DNA of 64,000 bases from the NCBI RefSeq assembly GCF_947331465.1, contig NZ_CAMZOK010000001.1:1240001-1304000 (forward strand). The letters run 5' to 3'. The position numbers were made by a program, and so were the translations under genes. Each line of letters begins with the position of its first letter. The first letter of the stretch is position 1. Below the pieces are notes generated by a model, which did no database searches, was not told the DNA's origin, and was given only the letters and a program-made list of their open reading frames with translations. The DNA comes from Shimia sp. Alg240-R146 (lineage in GTDB: Bacteria; Pseudomonadota; Alphaproteobacteria; Rhodobacterales; Rhodobacteraceae). Below, piece by piece: positions 39,568 through 49,289 of the stretch.

Positions 39568-40833
39568 TTATGCGCCAGCGCGGCGGCGATAAACGATGTC
39601 GACCCAAACGGCGAACACCAGAACGACCCCGACAACGATGTTTTGCAAAGGCGCGTCAACGCCGACAGAGGCCATGCCTGATTGCAGAGATTGCATGATC
39701 AGCGCACCGATCACAGCACCGTAGATGGTGCCTGCGCCGCCCGCGAGTGCGGTGCCACCAATCACAGCCGCCGCGATAACGCGCAGCTCATCCAACGTGC
39801 CGAGGCCAACGTCCACGGCATTCAGGCGGGCCGATGCGATGACGGCAGCGATGCCGGTCAGCGCGCCCATGAGGGCAAAGATTTTGACGGTCAGCCAGCG
39901 GGTGTTGATGCCGGAGAGTTCCGCGGCTTCGGGGTTGCCACCGGTGGCGTAGACATAGCGGCCAAAGCGGGTGCGTGTCGCGATGACGGTCATCACAATG
40001 GCCACACCCAACAGGATCACCACTGGAATGGCGACGCCGTGGTTCCAGACCATGCCATCGGTGTATTCGATGCCTTGCGCCTTGGTCATTCGTTTCATCG
40101 CGCCCTTGGAGATCGGGTAGCTGTTCATGATCCAGACAAAGCCCATGATGCCCCCTGCGGCGATCGCCAGCAGGATGCCTTCGGCCCAGGCGGGTTTCAC
40201 CGCGAAACCGTGGTTGGCTTTGTTGCGGCGGCTCAGCAGCATGAGGGCCACGGCGGCCAGTGCAGCGACGATCCCGAAGATCCAGCTTAGGGATTCACCC
40301 AAAGTGCCTTCGGCACCACCACCCAGAAGGCGGAACGTGGTGTCCAGTGGCGCTTGGGTTTGGCCTTCGGTGACCCACCACATCGCCCCGCGGTAGACCA
40401 GCAAGCCGCCCAGGGTAACAATGAAAGCAGGTACGGCCAGGTAGCCGATGATCCAACCCTGAAACGCGCCGAGCACAGCGCCCATCAGGATCGCGGCGAT
40501 GACTGCAATGATCCAGACGGACCAGTGACCCAAGCCGACGAGGTCTGGTAGCACCTGCACTTGCAATGCGGCGACGGCCATGCCGATAAAGCCGAGCATC
40601 GAGCCCACGGACAGGTCGATATGGCGGGTGACGATCACAAACACCATACCGGTGGCCATGACGGCAACCGAGGCAGTTTGAACCGACAAGTTGAAGAAGT
40701 TACGGGGCGACAGGAAGCGGCCATCGGTGAAGATGCCGAAAACGACCCAGATCGCCACAAGCGCGCCGATCATTCCAAGCAGGCGGGGGTCAAGCCCCAG
40801 CTTGTTGATCAGGTTCTTGGCTTGATTTTGCAT
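39568..40833 (-). CDS. xylH: Sugar ABC transporter permease, XylH type
   Basis: 421 residues, about ten to twelve membrane segments, CUT2 family. Characteristic: [41 protein letters not shown], and [40 protein letters not shown], the conserved EAA-like loop. It is longer than ribose-type permeases and matches XylH. Middle gene of xylF-xylH-ATPase-glk; a strong hairpin separates it from xylF. Confidence 0.92.
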   Translation of the reverse strand: MQNQAKNLINKLGLDPRLLGMIGALVAIWVVFGIFTDGRFLSPRNFFNLSVQTASVAVMATGMVFVIVTRHIDLSVGSMLGFIGMAVAALQVQVLPDLVGLGHWSVWIIAVIAAILMGAVLGAFQGWIIGYLAVPAFIVTLGGLLVYRGAMWWVTEGQTQAPLDTTFRLLGGGAEGTLGESLSWIFGIVAALAAVALMLLSRRNKANHGFAVKPAWAEGILLAIAAGGIMGFVWIMNSYPISKGAMKRMTKAQGIEYTDGMVWNHGVAIPVVILLGVAIVMTVIATRTRFGRYVYATGGNPEAAELSGINTRWLTVKIFALMGALTGIAAVIASARLNAVDVGLGTLDELRVIAAAVIGGTALAGGAGTIYGAVIGALIMQSLQSGMASVGVDAPLQNIVVGVVLVFAVWVDIVYRRRAGA

Positions 40834-40941
40834 TGTGCGTTCCCTCTTTGGCTCGCGATGCGTGAGATACCATACCTATTCTGTGCGGAGGAGACCGCGA
40901 CAGTAAAGGTTTTTGAAATCTCAGGGGGTGGGGAAATAAAT

Positions 40942-40969
40942 GCCCCTCCGCGCAAATCGGCGGAGGGGC
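40942..40969 (-). terminator. Attenuator-like hairpin between xylF and xylH
   Basis: Perfect 10-bp stem GCCCCTCCGC/GCGGAGGGGC with an 8-nt loop, nine bases after the xylF stop. On the minus strand it is followed by ATTTATTTCCC. The position is typical of a partial terminator or RNA-stabilising hairpin that raises binding-protein expression over the permease and ATPase. Confidence 0.75.
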
Positions 40970-40977
40970 GGGAGTGC

Positions 40978-41991
40978 TTAGTTACACGCTGCGTTGGAAG
41001 AACCGGCGCAAAGTGCATCTTTTTCGATCCAGCCAGCGTCCAGAACAACGTTCAGGTTGTCGGCAGTCACAGGAACCGGAGACAGGAACATGGAGTTCAT
41101 GGTTGTGCCCGATGGGGACGTCCACTCGGCGGCGCCTTCAACGGCATTGCCACCGGCCAGAGCCACGGCGATTTCACCCGCTGCGGCGCCCAGTGCACGG
41201 GCGTCTTTCCAAACCGATACGGTCTGTGTTCCAGTTGCAACACGGTTCAGAGCAGCGTGGTCGCCGTCCTGACCGGACACTGGAATACCTTCCATGCCCT
41301 GTGCGGTCAGCGCTGCAACAACACCGCCGGCGGTGCCGTCGTTGGAGGCCACAACCGCGTCAACTTTGTTGTCAGTTGCGGTCAGGATCTGTTCCATGTT
41401 GCGCTGTGCGTTCGCAGGAACCCAGCCATCGGTGTAGGCTTCGCCAACGATGGTGATGTCACCGGCGTCGATTGCCGCCTGCAGGATTTCCTGCTGACCA
41501 CCGCGCAGGAAGTCTGCGTTCGGATCGGTTGGGGAGCCCTTGATCATGACGTAGTTGCCTTTGGGCTGCGCTGCCAGAACGGCGCGTGCCTGCATGCGGC
41601 CAACTTCGACGTTGTCAAAAGTCAGATAGAAGGCGCGGGCGTCTTCGATCAGACGGTCGTAGGCAACAACCGGAATTTCTTCGTCTGAGGCGGCTTGAAC
41701 AGCCGGACCAACCGAAGAGGCGTCCTGTGCAAGGATGATCAGCGCGTCGGCGCCCTGTGCGATCAGGCTTTCGATGTCGGAAAGCTGCTTGGCGGAAGAG
41801 CTTTGCGCGTCAGCAGAGATGTATTTGGCACCGGCTGCGTCCAGCGCGCCTTTGATGGCGGCTTCGTCTGTTTTCCAGCGTTCTTCCTGGAAATTGGACC
41901 AGCTTACGCCGATGACGAGATCGTCGGCCAGTGCGGCCGTGCTCATGAATGCGCCGGCGATGATCGCCGTCGCGGATGCGAATAGTTTCAT
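40978..41991 (-). CDS. xylF: D-xylose-type ABC transporter substrate-binding protein
   Basis: Periplasmic binding protein, 337 residues from ATG 41991. Signal peptide ATAIIAGAFMSTAALA then DD. The mature part follows XylF: LVIGVSWSNFQEERWKTDEAAIKGALDAAGAKYI, PVVAYDRLIEDARAFYLTFDN, MIKGSPTDPNADFLRGGQ, VVASNDGTAGGVVAALTAQGM and VSGQDGDHAALNRVATGTQT. Substrate-contacting Trp, Arg, Asp and Asn residues of the family are present in these segments. First gene of the import operon, divergent from the ROK regulator. Confidence 0.93.
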   Translation of the reverse strand: MKLFASATAIIAGAFMSTAALADDLVIGVSWSNFQEERWKTDEAAIKGALDAAGAKYISADAQSSSAKQLSDIESLIAQGADALIILAQDASSVGPAVQAASDEEIPVVAYDRLIEDARAFYLTFDNVEVGRMQARAVLAAQPKGNYVMIKGSPTDPNADFLRGGQQEILQAAIDAGDITIVGEAYTDGWVPANAQRNMEQILTATDNKVDAVVASNDGTAGGVVAALTAQGMEGIPVSGQDGDHAALNRVATGTQTVSVWKDARALGAAAGEIAVALAGGNAVEGAAEWTSPSGTTMNSMFLSPVPVTADNLNVVLDAGWIEKDALCAGSSNAACN

Positions 41992-42077
41992 TTTATCCTC
42001 CCAATATTCAGTCCAGATCCCGAAAGGCGCCACATGGCGTGAATCAGTCTTCGAGCTGGTGTCATCATGTTAGCGTA

Positions 42078-42099
42078 TTAAATTTGTAAATCAAATTAA
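42078..42099. promoter_or_regulatory. Predicted xylose-regulator operator upstream of xylF
   Basis: AT-rich near-palindrome whose core is AATTTG (42081-42086) and CAAATT (42092-42097) around TAAAT, with TTA- and -AA flanks. It lies between divergent xylF and the ROK gene. A 22-base element of the same organisation lies upstream of xylB (49115-49136). Confidence 0.6.
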
Positions 42100-42206
42100 A
42101 TCGGCTAGACTTGAAAAAATACGTAATCTGACGACACCTCGTCGAACCGATGTTGCTTTGACGACAAGCATCCGCGACAACATTGGCAGCGAAGAAAGTG
42201 ATCTAT

Positions 42207-43400
42207 ATGTCCGTGAATCAAAGAGAAATTGGGCGCAGAACCTTGTTTGCGGAAATCCGTCGCCAAGGGCGCATCCCCCGCATCCGGCTGTCGGAAGTCA
42301 CGGGAATCAGCCGCGCCACAGTGACAACGATCACCGCAGAGTTGTTGCGCGATGGGCTGATCGAGGAGATCAGCAGCGAATCTCCGGACAAGGATGCGCG
42401 TCGCGGCCGCCCCAAGGTGGACCTTAAAATTTGCGGAGAGGCGCGTCTTATTGCCGGGGCAAAGATTTCCAACCGGTCGGTGTCGTTGGTGTTGCTGGAT
42501 TTCGAAGGCAATCAGTTGGCGGATCATGAGGTGGAACTTGAGCAGACCGCGCATCAGGCTGTTGATCTGGCGCAGCTTCTGGCAGGGCATGTGGGCGATC
42601 TGGCCAACAAAGTGGGGCGCAGTCTGGCGGATGTATCGGGCTTTGGTCTTGGCATCGCGGGCATCGTTGATGCGCCGCGCGGTTTTGTGCATTGGTCGCC
42701 GTCGCTGACATCGCGCAATGTGGAATTTGGCAAGGTGTTGTCTGACACCTTGTCGATCCCGGTCTTTCTGGACAATGACGCCAACCTTGTGGCGATGGCG
42801 GAAAAGACCTTTGGGTTGGGGCAGGGGCATTCCGATTTCATCGTGGTGACAATCGAAAGCGGCGTTGGCATGGGCATTGTCATCGGCGACGAAATTTATC
42901 GCGGCACGCGAGGATGCGGGGCGGAATTTGGTCACACCAAGGTGCAACTCGAAGGCGCGTTGTGCCGGTGCGGGCAGCGCGGCTGTTTGGAGGCCTATGT
43001 TGCGGACTATGCGTTGTTGCGCGAAGCGATGAGCGCCAGCGGCGGGCAGGACGAGCGGCAGGTTGAGGATTTGTTGGCAGCGGCCAAGGACGGCGACGCG
43101 GTGGCCGGCTCTATTGTTGAACGGGCTGGACGCATGTTCGCGATGGGGCTGGCCAATCTGGTGAATATCTTTGATCCGGAACTGATCATTCTTGCGGGTG
43201 AACAGATGCAGGCAAGCCACCTGTATGCCGAAGAAGTCATTGAAGTTATGCGCAAATTGATCGTTCAGGTGGACAAGGCGCCGCCGGAGGTTGTTGTACA
43301 CAAATGGGGCAACCAGATGTGGGCGCGTGGCGCGGCGGCTTACGCTTTGGAAAACGTGTCGGAACTGGCTTTGCAGGAAATGAAAGATCATGTGGTCTAA
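42207..43400 (+). CDS. xylR: ROK-family transcriptional regulator, probable xylose repressor
   Basis: About 397 residues. N-terminal winged helix (IRLSEVTGISRATVTTITAELLRDGLIEE) fused to a ROK sugar-kinase-like domain. SVSLVLLDFEGNQ marks its start, VFLDNDANLVAMAEKTFG holds the sugar-binding Asp, ESGVGMGIVIGDEIYRG the phosphate-binding loop, and CRCGQRGCLEAY the ROK zinc motif (with GAEFGH upstream). It is divergent from xylF and close to xylAB, so xylose-dependent repression is likely. ATG 42207 is chosen; a TTG at 42183 would add eight residues. Its last 11 bases overlap the FG-GAP gene. Confidence 0.88.
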   Translation: MSVNQREIGRRTLFAEIRRQGRIPRIRLSEVTGISRATVTTITAELLRDGLIEEISSESPDKDARRGRPKVDLKICGEARLIAGAKISNRSVSLVLLDFEGNQLADHEVELEQTAHQAVDLAQLLAGHVGDLANKVGRSLADVSGFGLGIAGIVDAPRGFVHWSPSLTSRNVEFGKVLSDTLSIPVFLDNDANLVAMAEKTFGLGQGHSDFIVVTIESGVGMGIVIGDEIYRGTRGCGAEFGHTKVQLEGALCRCGQRGCLEAYVADYALLREAMSASGGQDERQVEDLLAAAKDGDAVAGSIVERAGRMFAMGLANLVNIFDPELIILAGEQMQASHLYAEEVIEVMRKLIVQVDKAPPEVVVHKWGNQMWARGAAAYALENVSELALQEMKDHVV

Positions 43401-44934
43401 AGGTTTGGCGGCACTGGGTATCGGGGCGATTGCAACCGCTACGGCGGCCGAAGTGCGGTTCGCACCGATAGATCTGGCCCAGCATGTTTATGACGGCGGG
43501 TGGGAGCATTATGTCGGCGGCGGTGTGGCAGTGTTTGACTGCGACGGTGACGGCCTGTCCGATCTGGTGGTCGCAGGTGGGGAAAACCCTGCTGTTTTGA
43601 TGCGCAACCGCTCGCACATGGGTGGTGATATCCGGTTTGAAGCTGCAACCCCAGCAGACGTGGAGCTTACCGGTGTGGCCGGTGTCTATGCGCTGGACAT
43701 CGATGGTGACGGTTGGCGTGATCTGGTGATCCTGCGGGTTGGCGAAAACAAATTGCTGAAGGGCGGGCCGGAATGTTCGTTCCGTCCTATGGAGATTGAC
43801 GGTTTTGACGGTGGCGATGGCTGGACCACGGCGTTTTCGGCCACTTGGGAAGCAGGTAATGCGCTGCCGACGCTGGCCTTTGGCAATTATGTCGACCGCA
43901 CCAATCCAGACGGGCCATTCGAGGCCTGCGACGCCAACGTGCTGTTTCGGCCTGACGGCGACGGATATGCCAAGACCCTGCTTGAGCCGGGGTTTTGCCC
44001 GCTGTCGATGTTGTTTTCCGATTGGGGGCGTCAGGGGCGGGCTGATCTGCGGGTGAGCAACGACCGACATTACTATGTCAAAGGCGGTGCCGAACAGATG
44101 TGGGCGATGGAAGATGTGCCGCGCTTGCTTGAGGAGGCTGATGGTTGGGCGACCCACATGCTTTGGGGGATGGGGATCGCGAGCCGTGATCTTGACTTTG
44201 ATGGCATGAGTGAAGTTTTCCTCAGTTCGATGGGCGATCAACGTTTGATGCGGTTGACCGGCGCGACAGGGCCGACATTTGAAGACGTGCCATATGAAAT
44301 GGGCACCTCGGCGCATCGCCCCTATCAGGGCGGCGACGGGCGGCCGTCGACCGGTTGGCATATCGCGTTTGGGGATGTGGACAACGACGGTTTGGATGAT
44401 GTCTTCATTGCCAAGGGTAATGTCGAACAAATGCCGGATGCGGCGATGGAAGATCCCAACAATCTCTTGATCCAAATGCCGGATGGCAGCTTTGAGGAGC
44501 AGGGCGGCGTCGCAGGCATAGGCACAATGGCGCGGTCTCGCGGCGCGGCTTTGGCGGATTTGAACAACAACGGCTTGCTGGATTTGGTGGTGGTCAACCG
44601 CCGCGCGCCGATGGAAGTTTATCAGAACGTGACCGAGAACGCGGGGCATTGGGTGGCGATGACCCTGTTGGGCGATGGCGGCAATGGCGATGCGGTTGGT
44701 GCGTTCATCGAAGTGCAGGCCGGTGCACGCACCTATGTGCGTGAATTGGTTGTCGGCGGCGGTCATGCCGGTGGTGTCGCCGTGCCTGAACATTTTGGTC
44801 TGGGCGATGTGACGGATGTGAAAGTGCGCGTGATCTGGCCCGGTGGCATTGTGTCAGATTGGGTTGATCTGAAGACGGGTGCGGTCTGGATGCTGTGGGC
44901 CGATGACGACGGACTTGCGGTGGCTAAGTACTGA
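43390..44934 (+). CDS. Secreted FG-GAP/VCBS-repeat protein with ASPIC/UnbV C-terminal domain (CRTAC1-like)
   Basis: 514 residues. Signal peptide LAALGIGAIATATAA then EV. Calcium-loop repeats of the DxDxDG type occur at about residue 50 (DCDGDGLSDL), 103 (DIDGDGWRDL), 267 (DLDFDGMSEV), 329 (DVDNDGLDDV) and 390 (DLNNNGLLDL), implying a beta-propeller of seven or fewer blades. Residues about 430-500 fit the ASPIC/UnbV domain (GAFIEVQAGARTYVRELVVGGGHAG, VIWPGG). It is tryptophan-rich. Translation probably couples to the ROK gene through the 11-base overlap. Convergent with a di-haem peroxidase gene 11 bases away. The biochemical role is unknown. Confidence 0.85.
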   Translation: MWSKGLAALGIGAIATATAAEVRFAPIDLAQHVYDGGWEHYVGGGVAVFDCDGDGLSDLVVAGGENPAVLMRNRSHMGGDIRFEAATPADVELTGVAGVYALDIDGDGWRDLVILRVGENKLLKGGPECSFRPMEIDGFDGGDGWTTAFSATWEAGNALPTLAFGNYVDRTNPDGPFEACDANVLFRPDGDGYAKTLLEPGFCPLSMLFSDWGRQGRADLRVSNDRHYYVKGGAEQMWAMEDVPRLLEEADGWATHMLWGMGIASRDLDFDGMSEVFLSSMGDQRLMRLTGATGPTFEDVPYEMGTSAHRPYQGGDGRPSTGWHIAFGDVDNDGLDDVFIAKGNVEQMPDAAMEDPNNLLIQMPDGSFEEQGGVAGIGTMARSRGAALADLNNNGLLDLVVVNRRAPMEVYQNVTENAGHWVAMTLLGDGGNGDAVGAFIEVQAGARTYVRELVVGGGHAGGVAVPEHFGLGDVTDVKVRVIWPGGIVSDWVDLKTGAVWMLWADDDGLAVAKY

Positions 44935-44945
44935 CCTTAGGCGGT

Positions 44946-46250
44946 TTACTTGTCCAGCGGCAGGCCCGAGGGCACGGATTTCGGCACACCTAAGCGTCCT
45001 TTGAGGCTGTCGTAGTCAGTGAGTGCGCCGAGGAAGGCAATCAGCTGGGCGACTTCTGTGTCGGTCAGATGTGTTGTGGGCAAGGTATTGGCCGCGGCAA
45101 TTGCAGCAACGTCTTTTGCGTTTTCTATCAGGGCCGTGTCGTTGGTGAAGGCTCCTTCGCTCAGCACGGCCTGATTGATGGAGTAAGCCGCGAGCGCAGT
45201 GGTTGGATCAAGGTGGTGGCGCACGACGTCTTCTAGCGACGCATAAGCGCCCGAGTGGCCGTAAGGTGCGGTTTCAGTGATGTTGCGCAGCGACGGCGTG
45301 CGGAAGGCGTAGAAATCGGTTTCATCACCGGTCACGCGTCCGCGACCCACATCGCGGTTGTGGCGTTCAAATCGGGCGGCTTTGCCGGGGCCAATCTGGG
45401 GCATGGCTATGGCGTGAAAATCGTGATCGGTTTGAAACAGGCCGCTGTGACAGGCGCTGCATTCGGCTTTGCCATAAAAGAGGTTCATGCCAGCTGTTTG
45501 ATCCGGATCCAGCGGCGTGCCATCGCGCAAGTGGGCGTCAAACGGGCTTTGGTCCGCGCGCCATTCAAAGGTGATAAATGCAGCGATTGCGTTGGCGATG
45601 TGGGTGAAGTGGATCGGAGTGCCTTCGCCAATGACGGCATCAAAATCGGTGCGATAAGCGGGGATCGCTTCCACGCGTTTTGCCAGAATGTCCCACGCAC
45701 CACCGTCACCTGTCAGCTGTCCCAAGCGCACCGCCTGCGCGACGTCGTTTTCCGAATAGTGCCCAGCCATTTCATCGCCAGATAACACGGGAAACATGGC
45801 TTGGGCGGCGAGGGCGTTGGTGAACCCCATCTCCATCTCTGCTCCCAAGGGCGTGCGGATGCCGGACGGGCGGGTGGGGTCATCCTCAAGTCGACCATCG
45901 TGGAAAAAGACAGTGAATTCAGTCGCACCAAGGTTCCAGAGAGCGGGTGCGTTGCGGGGAATACGTTGTTCGGGTGGGTTCGCTGCATCAATGACGCGGT
46001 TGGTGCCAAGCCCTGTGGCGCCATCGCCAAGTCCCAGAGACAGGCCGTCTGATGTGCCGAGATCGGGGTGGTGACAGGTCGCGCAGCTTACCGAGCGGTT
46101 GCCTGACAGGATCGGGTCATAGAACAGTTGCCAGCCAAGGCGCACTTCGTCCTCGTCTTGCGCAGGGAACACTGCGTCTGGCTTGGGCAGGTCGGCGGCG
46201 ATTGCCGTGACTGGCAAGATCAAAATGGCGGTGGCGAGCAAACTGCGCAT
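44946..46250 (-). CDS. Di-haem cytochrome c peroxidase / MauG-like protein
   Basis: 434 residues from ATG 46250 with signal peptide LLATAILILPVTAIAA. Two c-type haem sites: CATCH at residues 56-60 and CSACH at 264-268. Family segments: LGWQLFYDPILSGNRSVSCATCHHPDLG, RNAPALWNLGAT, FHDGRLEDD, GMNLFYGKAECSACHSG and FRTPSLRNITETAPYGHSGAYASLEDVV. The group contains H2O2 detoxifying peroxidases and MauG, which oxidises protein tryptophans. I cannot tell which this is. The frame is open far upstream, but only the part from 46250 has family likeness and a signal peptide. Confidence 0.88.
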   Translation of the reverse strand: MRSLLATAILILPVTAIAADLPKPDAVFPAQDEDEVRLGWQLFYDPILSGNRSVSCATCHHPDLGTSDGLSLGLGDGATGLGTNRVIDAANPPEQRIPRNAPALWNLGATEFTVFFHDGRLEDDPTRPSGIRTPLGAEMEMGFTNALAAQAMFPVLSGDEMAGHYSENDVAQAVRLGQLTGDGGAWDILAKRVEAIPAYRTDFDAVIGEGTPIHFTHIANAIAAFITFEWRADQSPFDAHLRDGTPLDPDQTAGMNLFYGKAECSACHSGLFQTDHDFHAIAMPQIGPGKAARFERHNRDVGRGRVTGDETDFYAFRTPSLRNITETAPYGHSGAYASLEDVVRHHLDPTTALAAYSINQAVLSEGAFTNDTALIENAKDVAAIAAANTLPTTHLTDTEVAQLIAFLGALTDYDSLKGRLGVPKSVPSGLPLDK

Positions 46251-46271
46251 GGCTGTCCTTGGATAGTCAAA

Positions 46272-46301
46272 CCCCCTCGCACCAGTTCTGGCGCGAGGGG
46301 G
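46272..46301 (-). terminator. Hairpin after xylA
   Basis: Perfect 9-bp stem CCCCCTCGC/GCGAGGGGG with a 12-nt loop, 33 bases past the xylA stop and just ahead of the peroxidase start. There is only a weak T-rich stretch (GTTTGACT) on the minus strand. It separates xylBA from the peroxidase gene. Confidence 0.6.
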
Positions 46302-46333
46302 GAGTGTGTTAGTCAAATCCACTTCTGTCAGGA

Positions 46334-47638
46334 TCAAACGAAGCGGTTTACGTAGTTTTCCAAGATTTCCTGACGGCCGGACTTCGGAGCCGGATTCATC
46401 TTGCCTGCGTTCACGTCGGCAAAGATGCTGCCGAGATCGCTGGTCAGCATCGCTTGCGCCTCCGGTGTGTCCCAACCGGAGTACCGCTCAGACAGGGCCG
46501 CATCCAAACCACCGTCTTCGATCATGGCTGCGGCGGCTTTGAGACCACGGGCGCAGATGTCCATGCCGCCAACGTGTGCGGCGATCAGATCGTCCGCATC
46601 CAGCGACTGACGGCGCAGTTTGGCGTCGAAGTTGGTGCCGCCTTGGGTAAAGCCGCCGTCCTTGAGGATGTGGTAATAGGCCAGTGCGACTTCGGGCACG
46701 TTGTTGGGGAACTGGTCGGTGTCCCAGCCGGATTGGTAGTCGTTGCGGTTCATGTCGATGCTGCCCAGCACACCCAGCGCCGTGGCCGTCGCAATTTCAT
46801 GTTCAAAGCTGTGACCGGCAAGAATGGCGTGGCCCTGTTCGAGGTTGAGTTTGACCTCATTCTCGAGGCCGTATTTCTGCAAGAAGCCATAGCAGGTCGC
46901 GGCATCGTAATCGTATTGATGCTTGGAGGGTTCCTGTGGCTTGGGTTCGACCAAAATCTGACCCTCAAAGCCGATCTTGTGTTTGTAGTCGACCACCATG
47001 TTCAGGAAACGGCCCATGTGGTCGAGTTCTCGGCCCATGTCGGTGTTTAAAAGGGTTTCGTAGCCTTCGCGGCCGCCCCAAAGCACATAGTTCTGCCCGT
47101 CCAGTTTCTTGGTGGCGTCCATGCAGGTTTTCACGGTCGCCGCCGAGTAGGCAAACACATCGGGATCAGGGTTGGTGGACGCGCCGGACATCCAGCGGCG
47201 GTGGCTGAACATGTTGGCCGTGCCCCAAAGAAGTTTGACTTTACGGCTGCTCATCTTTTCACCGAAGTAGTCGATGATGGCCTCGAAATTTTTCAGGCTT
47301 TCGGCAAAGGTGTCGCCTTCGGGGCGGATGTCGGCGTCGTGCCAGCAGAAATAGGGCTGGCCGAGAATGTCGAACATTTCAAAGGCCGCGTCGGCTTTGA
47401 CCTTGGCGGTCGCCATTTGATCCTGAGGATGCCAAGGGCGAACAAAGGTCTGGCCGCCAAACGGATCGCCGCCTTCCCATGCAAAGCTGTGCCAATAAGC
47501 GATGGCAAAACGCAGGTGGTCTTCCATGCGTTTGCCCATGACAACTTCGTCCGGGTTGTAGTGATGAAAGGCCATCGGATTGGTGCTGTCGGGGCCTTCG
47601 TATTGAACGGGCGCGATGCCAGAGAAAAAGTCGGTCAT
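46334..47638 (-). CDS. xylA: Xylose isomerase
   Basis: Converts D-xylose to D-xylulose, 434 residues, the longer class II type. Catalytic region: [11 protein letters not shown] with the first His earlier in [23 protein letters not shown] with the catalytic His, [16 protein letters not shown], and the metal-ligand segment [17 protein letters not shown]. The common NIEANH appears as NLEQGH with Glu and His retained. SGWDTDQFP and [18 protein letters not shown] follow. Coupled to xylB by an ATGA overlap. Confidence 0.97.
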   Translation of the reverse strand: MTDFFSGIAPVQYEGPDSTNPMAFHHYNPDEVVMGKRMEDHLRFAIAYWHSFAWEGGDPFGGQTFVRPWHPQDQMATAKVKADAAFEMFDILGQPYFCWHDADIRPEGDTFAESLKNFEAIIDYFGEKMSSRKVKLLWGTANMFSHRRWMSGASTNPDPDVFAYSAATVKTCMDATKKLDGQNYVLWGGREGYETLLNTDMGRELDHMGRFLNMVVDYKHKIGFEGQILVEPKPQEPSKHQYDYDAATCYGFLQKYGLENEVKLNLEQGHAILAGHSFEHEIATATALGVLGSIDMNRNDYQSGWDTDQFPNNVPEVALAYYHILKDGGFTQGGTNFDAKLRRQSLDADDLIAAHVGGMDICARGLKAAAAMIEDGGLDAALSERYSGWDTPEAQAMLTSDLGSIFADVNAGKMNPAPKSGRQEILENYVNRFV

Positions 47639-49089
47639 GATTGCAGGGCCTTTATGCCGGAGTAGGAATTTCGGAAGGCGGCATACGCCGCTTCATAGTC
47701 ATCGCGCAGATCGCTGCGCGGGTGGATTGTCTGTGCGATTTCTGGTCGGGTCATCGTTGCGACCGGATCGGCGTCGGTTGCGGCGCAGATGGCCAGTCGC
47801 GCGGCCCCGAGCGCGGCGCCGAATTCGCCGTCTTTGGGCAGGGCGATCGGCAGGTTCAAAACCGTGGCGATCAACTCGACCCAGAACGGCGACTGGGAAC
47901 CGCCGCCAATGGCGATGACCTGATCGAGCTTTGCGCCGGTGGATTTCAGCGCCTCAAGGTTGTCGCGTAAGGCAAAGGTGACGCCTTCAAGCACCGCTTG
48001 GGTCAGGCCTTGGTGACCGGACGCGATGTCCAGACCGATAAAGGCGCCGCGAATGTCGGCGTCGTTGTGCGGGGTGCGCTCGCCCGAAAGATAAGGCAGG
48101 AAGCGCATTTTTCCGGGGCCAGAAACAGTGTCGCCGAGCGCTCGGGTCAGATCCGCAGGGCTTTCCTGCAGATTACGTGACAACCAGTTGAGGCAGTCGG
48201 TGGCGGCGAGAATAACGCCCATCTGATACCAGCGGTCTGGAACCGCATGGCAAAACGTGTGCACGGCGCTGGCAGGTTTCGGGGCATATGCGTCGCGGCC
48301 CGTGAGCAGCACACCGGAGGTGCCAAGCGAGACAAAGCCGTCACCTTCGCCCAAAGCGCCGATGCCGCAAGCCGCGGCAGCGTTGTCGCCAGCCCCCGCA
48401 GCCACCACAACACCGTCAGGCAGGCCGAGCAAAGACGCGATATCAGAGCGCACGTTGCCGATGGCTTCGGACCCTTCAAACAAGTCAGGCATCTGGTCAC
48501 GGCGCATACCTGAGGCGGCGAGCAGGTCTTCGGACCAATCCCGCGCGGCGACGTCGAGCCAGCTGGTGCCGGCGGAGTCGGACATGTCTGATGCATAGAC
48601 ACCGGTCAGCCAGAAATTCAGGTAGTCTTTTGGCAGAAGCACCTTGGCGGTTTTGGCAAACACGTCTGGTTCATTGTCTGCCACCCAAGCGACCTTGGGC
48701 GCGGTGAAGCCGGGAAACACGATGTTGCCAGACAGGTCACGCACATTGGCCGTTGCGTCAAGCTTGGCAGCTTGGTCGACCGACCGCGTGTCGTTCCACA
48801 TCATGCACGGGCGCAGGGGGGTGCCCGCTGCGTCCAGCAGGTTAGCGCCGTGCATGTGCCCGGAAACGCCGATGCCACGAATGGCTGCGACGGCGGCGGG
48901 CACTTCGGCGCGCAGCTCTGCAAACACAGTGATGCAGGCGTCTGTCCAGTCAGATTGGGCCTGTTCGGACCAGCCTGCATGGGGACGTGTTGTGTCGTAT
49001 GATGCTTCTTTGGCAGCGACCACCTGTTGCGCTTCGTCTATCAAAAGCGCGCGCAGGCCGGACGTGCCAAGATCGATTCCCACAAACAT
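47635..49089 (-). CDS. xylB: Xylulokinase
   Basis: FGGY-family kinase, 484 residues from ATG 49089 ([16 protein letters not shown]). It phosphorylates D-xylulose to xylulose 5-phosphate. [30 protein letters not shown] is the substrate region, [17 protein letters not shown] is the ADP-binding/catalytic region with the GAGDN catalytic Asp, and [22 protein letters not shown] is near the end. The open frame upstream of 49089 lacks similarity. First gene of xylBA; the predicted operator lies 26 bases before the start codon. Confidence 0.96.
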   Translation of the reverse strand: MFVGIDLGTSGLRALLIDEAQQVVAAKEASYDTTRPHAGWSEQAQSDWTDACITVFAELRAEVPAAVAAIRGIGVSGHMHGANLLDAAGTPLRPCMMWNDTRSVDQAAKLDATANVRDLSGNIVFPGFTAPKVAWVADNEPDVFAKTAKVLLPKDYLNFWLTGVYASDMSDSAGTSWLDVAARDWSEDLLAASGMRRDQMPDLFEGSEAIGNVRSDIASLLGLPDGVVVAAGAGDNAAAACGIGALGEGDGFVSLGTSGVLLTGRDAYAPKPASAVHTFCHAVPDRWYQMGVILAATDCLNWLSRNLQESPADLTRALGDTVSGPGKMRFLPYLSGERTPHNDADIRGAFIGLDIASGHQGLTQAVLEGVTFALRDNLEALKSTGAKLDQVIAIGGGSQSPFWVELIATVLNLPIALPKDGEFGAALGAARLAICAATDADPVATMTRPEIAQTIHPRSDLRDDYEAAYAAFRNSYSGIKALQS

Positions 49090-49114
49090 GGGGCTCTCCT
49101 CAGTGTCTCCTCCA

Positions 49115-49136
49115 ATTAGTTTTTGCCTCAAATTAA
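49115..49136. promoter_or_regulatory. Predicted xylose-regulator operator upstream of xylB
   Basis: On the minus strand it begins TTAATTTGA and ends in an AAAACTAAT-like right arm, 22 bases in all. The first nine bases equal those of the site upstream of xylF, and about 14 of 22 positions agree overall. The right arm is a weaker copy. It sits in the xylB 5' leader. Confidence 0.55.
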
Positions 49137-49289
49137 TTCGGAATTCAAACCAGAAATTCAAAAATCGCGAATTCTTGCTGCCCGCTTACCAGCCGGATCG
49201 CAGGCGATGTGCCGCTTTCGCTTTGTTTTCATGGCCTTGCGCCGAAGAGTGCCGTCGTTCTCGGCATAGCCGCAATGCAAGCGCATTGC

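Noticed and set aside
46251-46475. 75-codon upstream extension of the peroxidase frame
   Set aside because: Covers the end of xylA and a terminator hairpin. The signal peptide starts at 46250.
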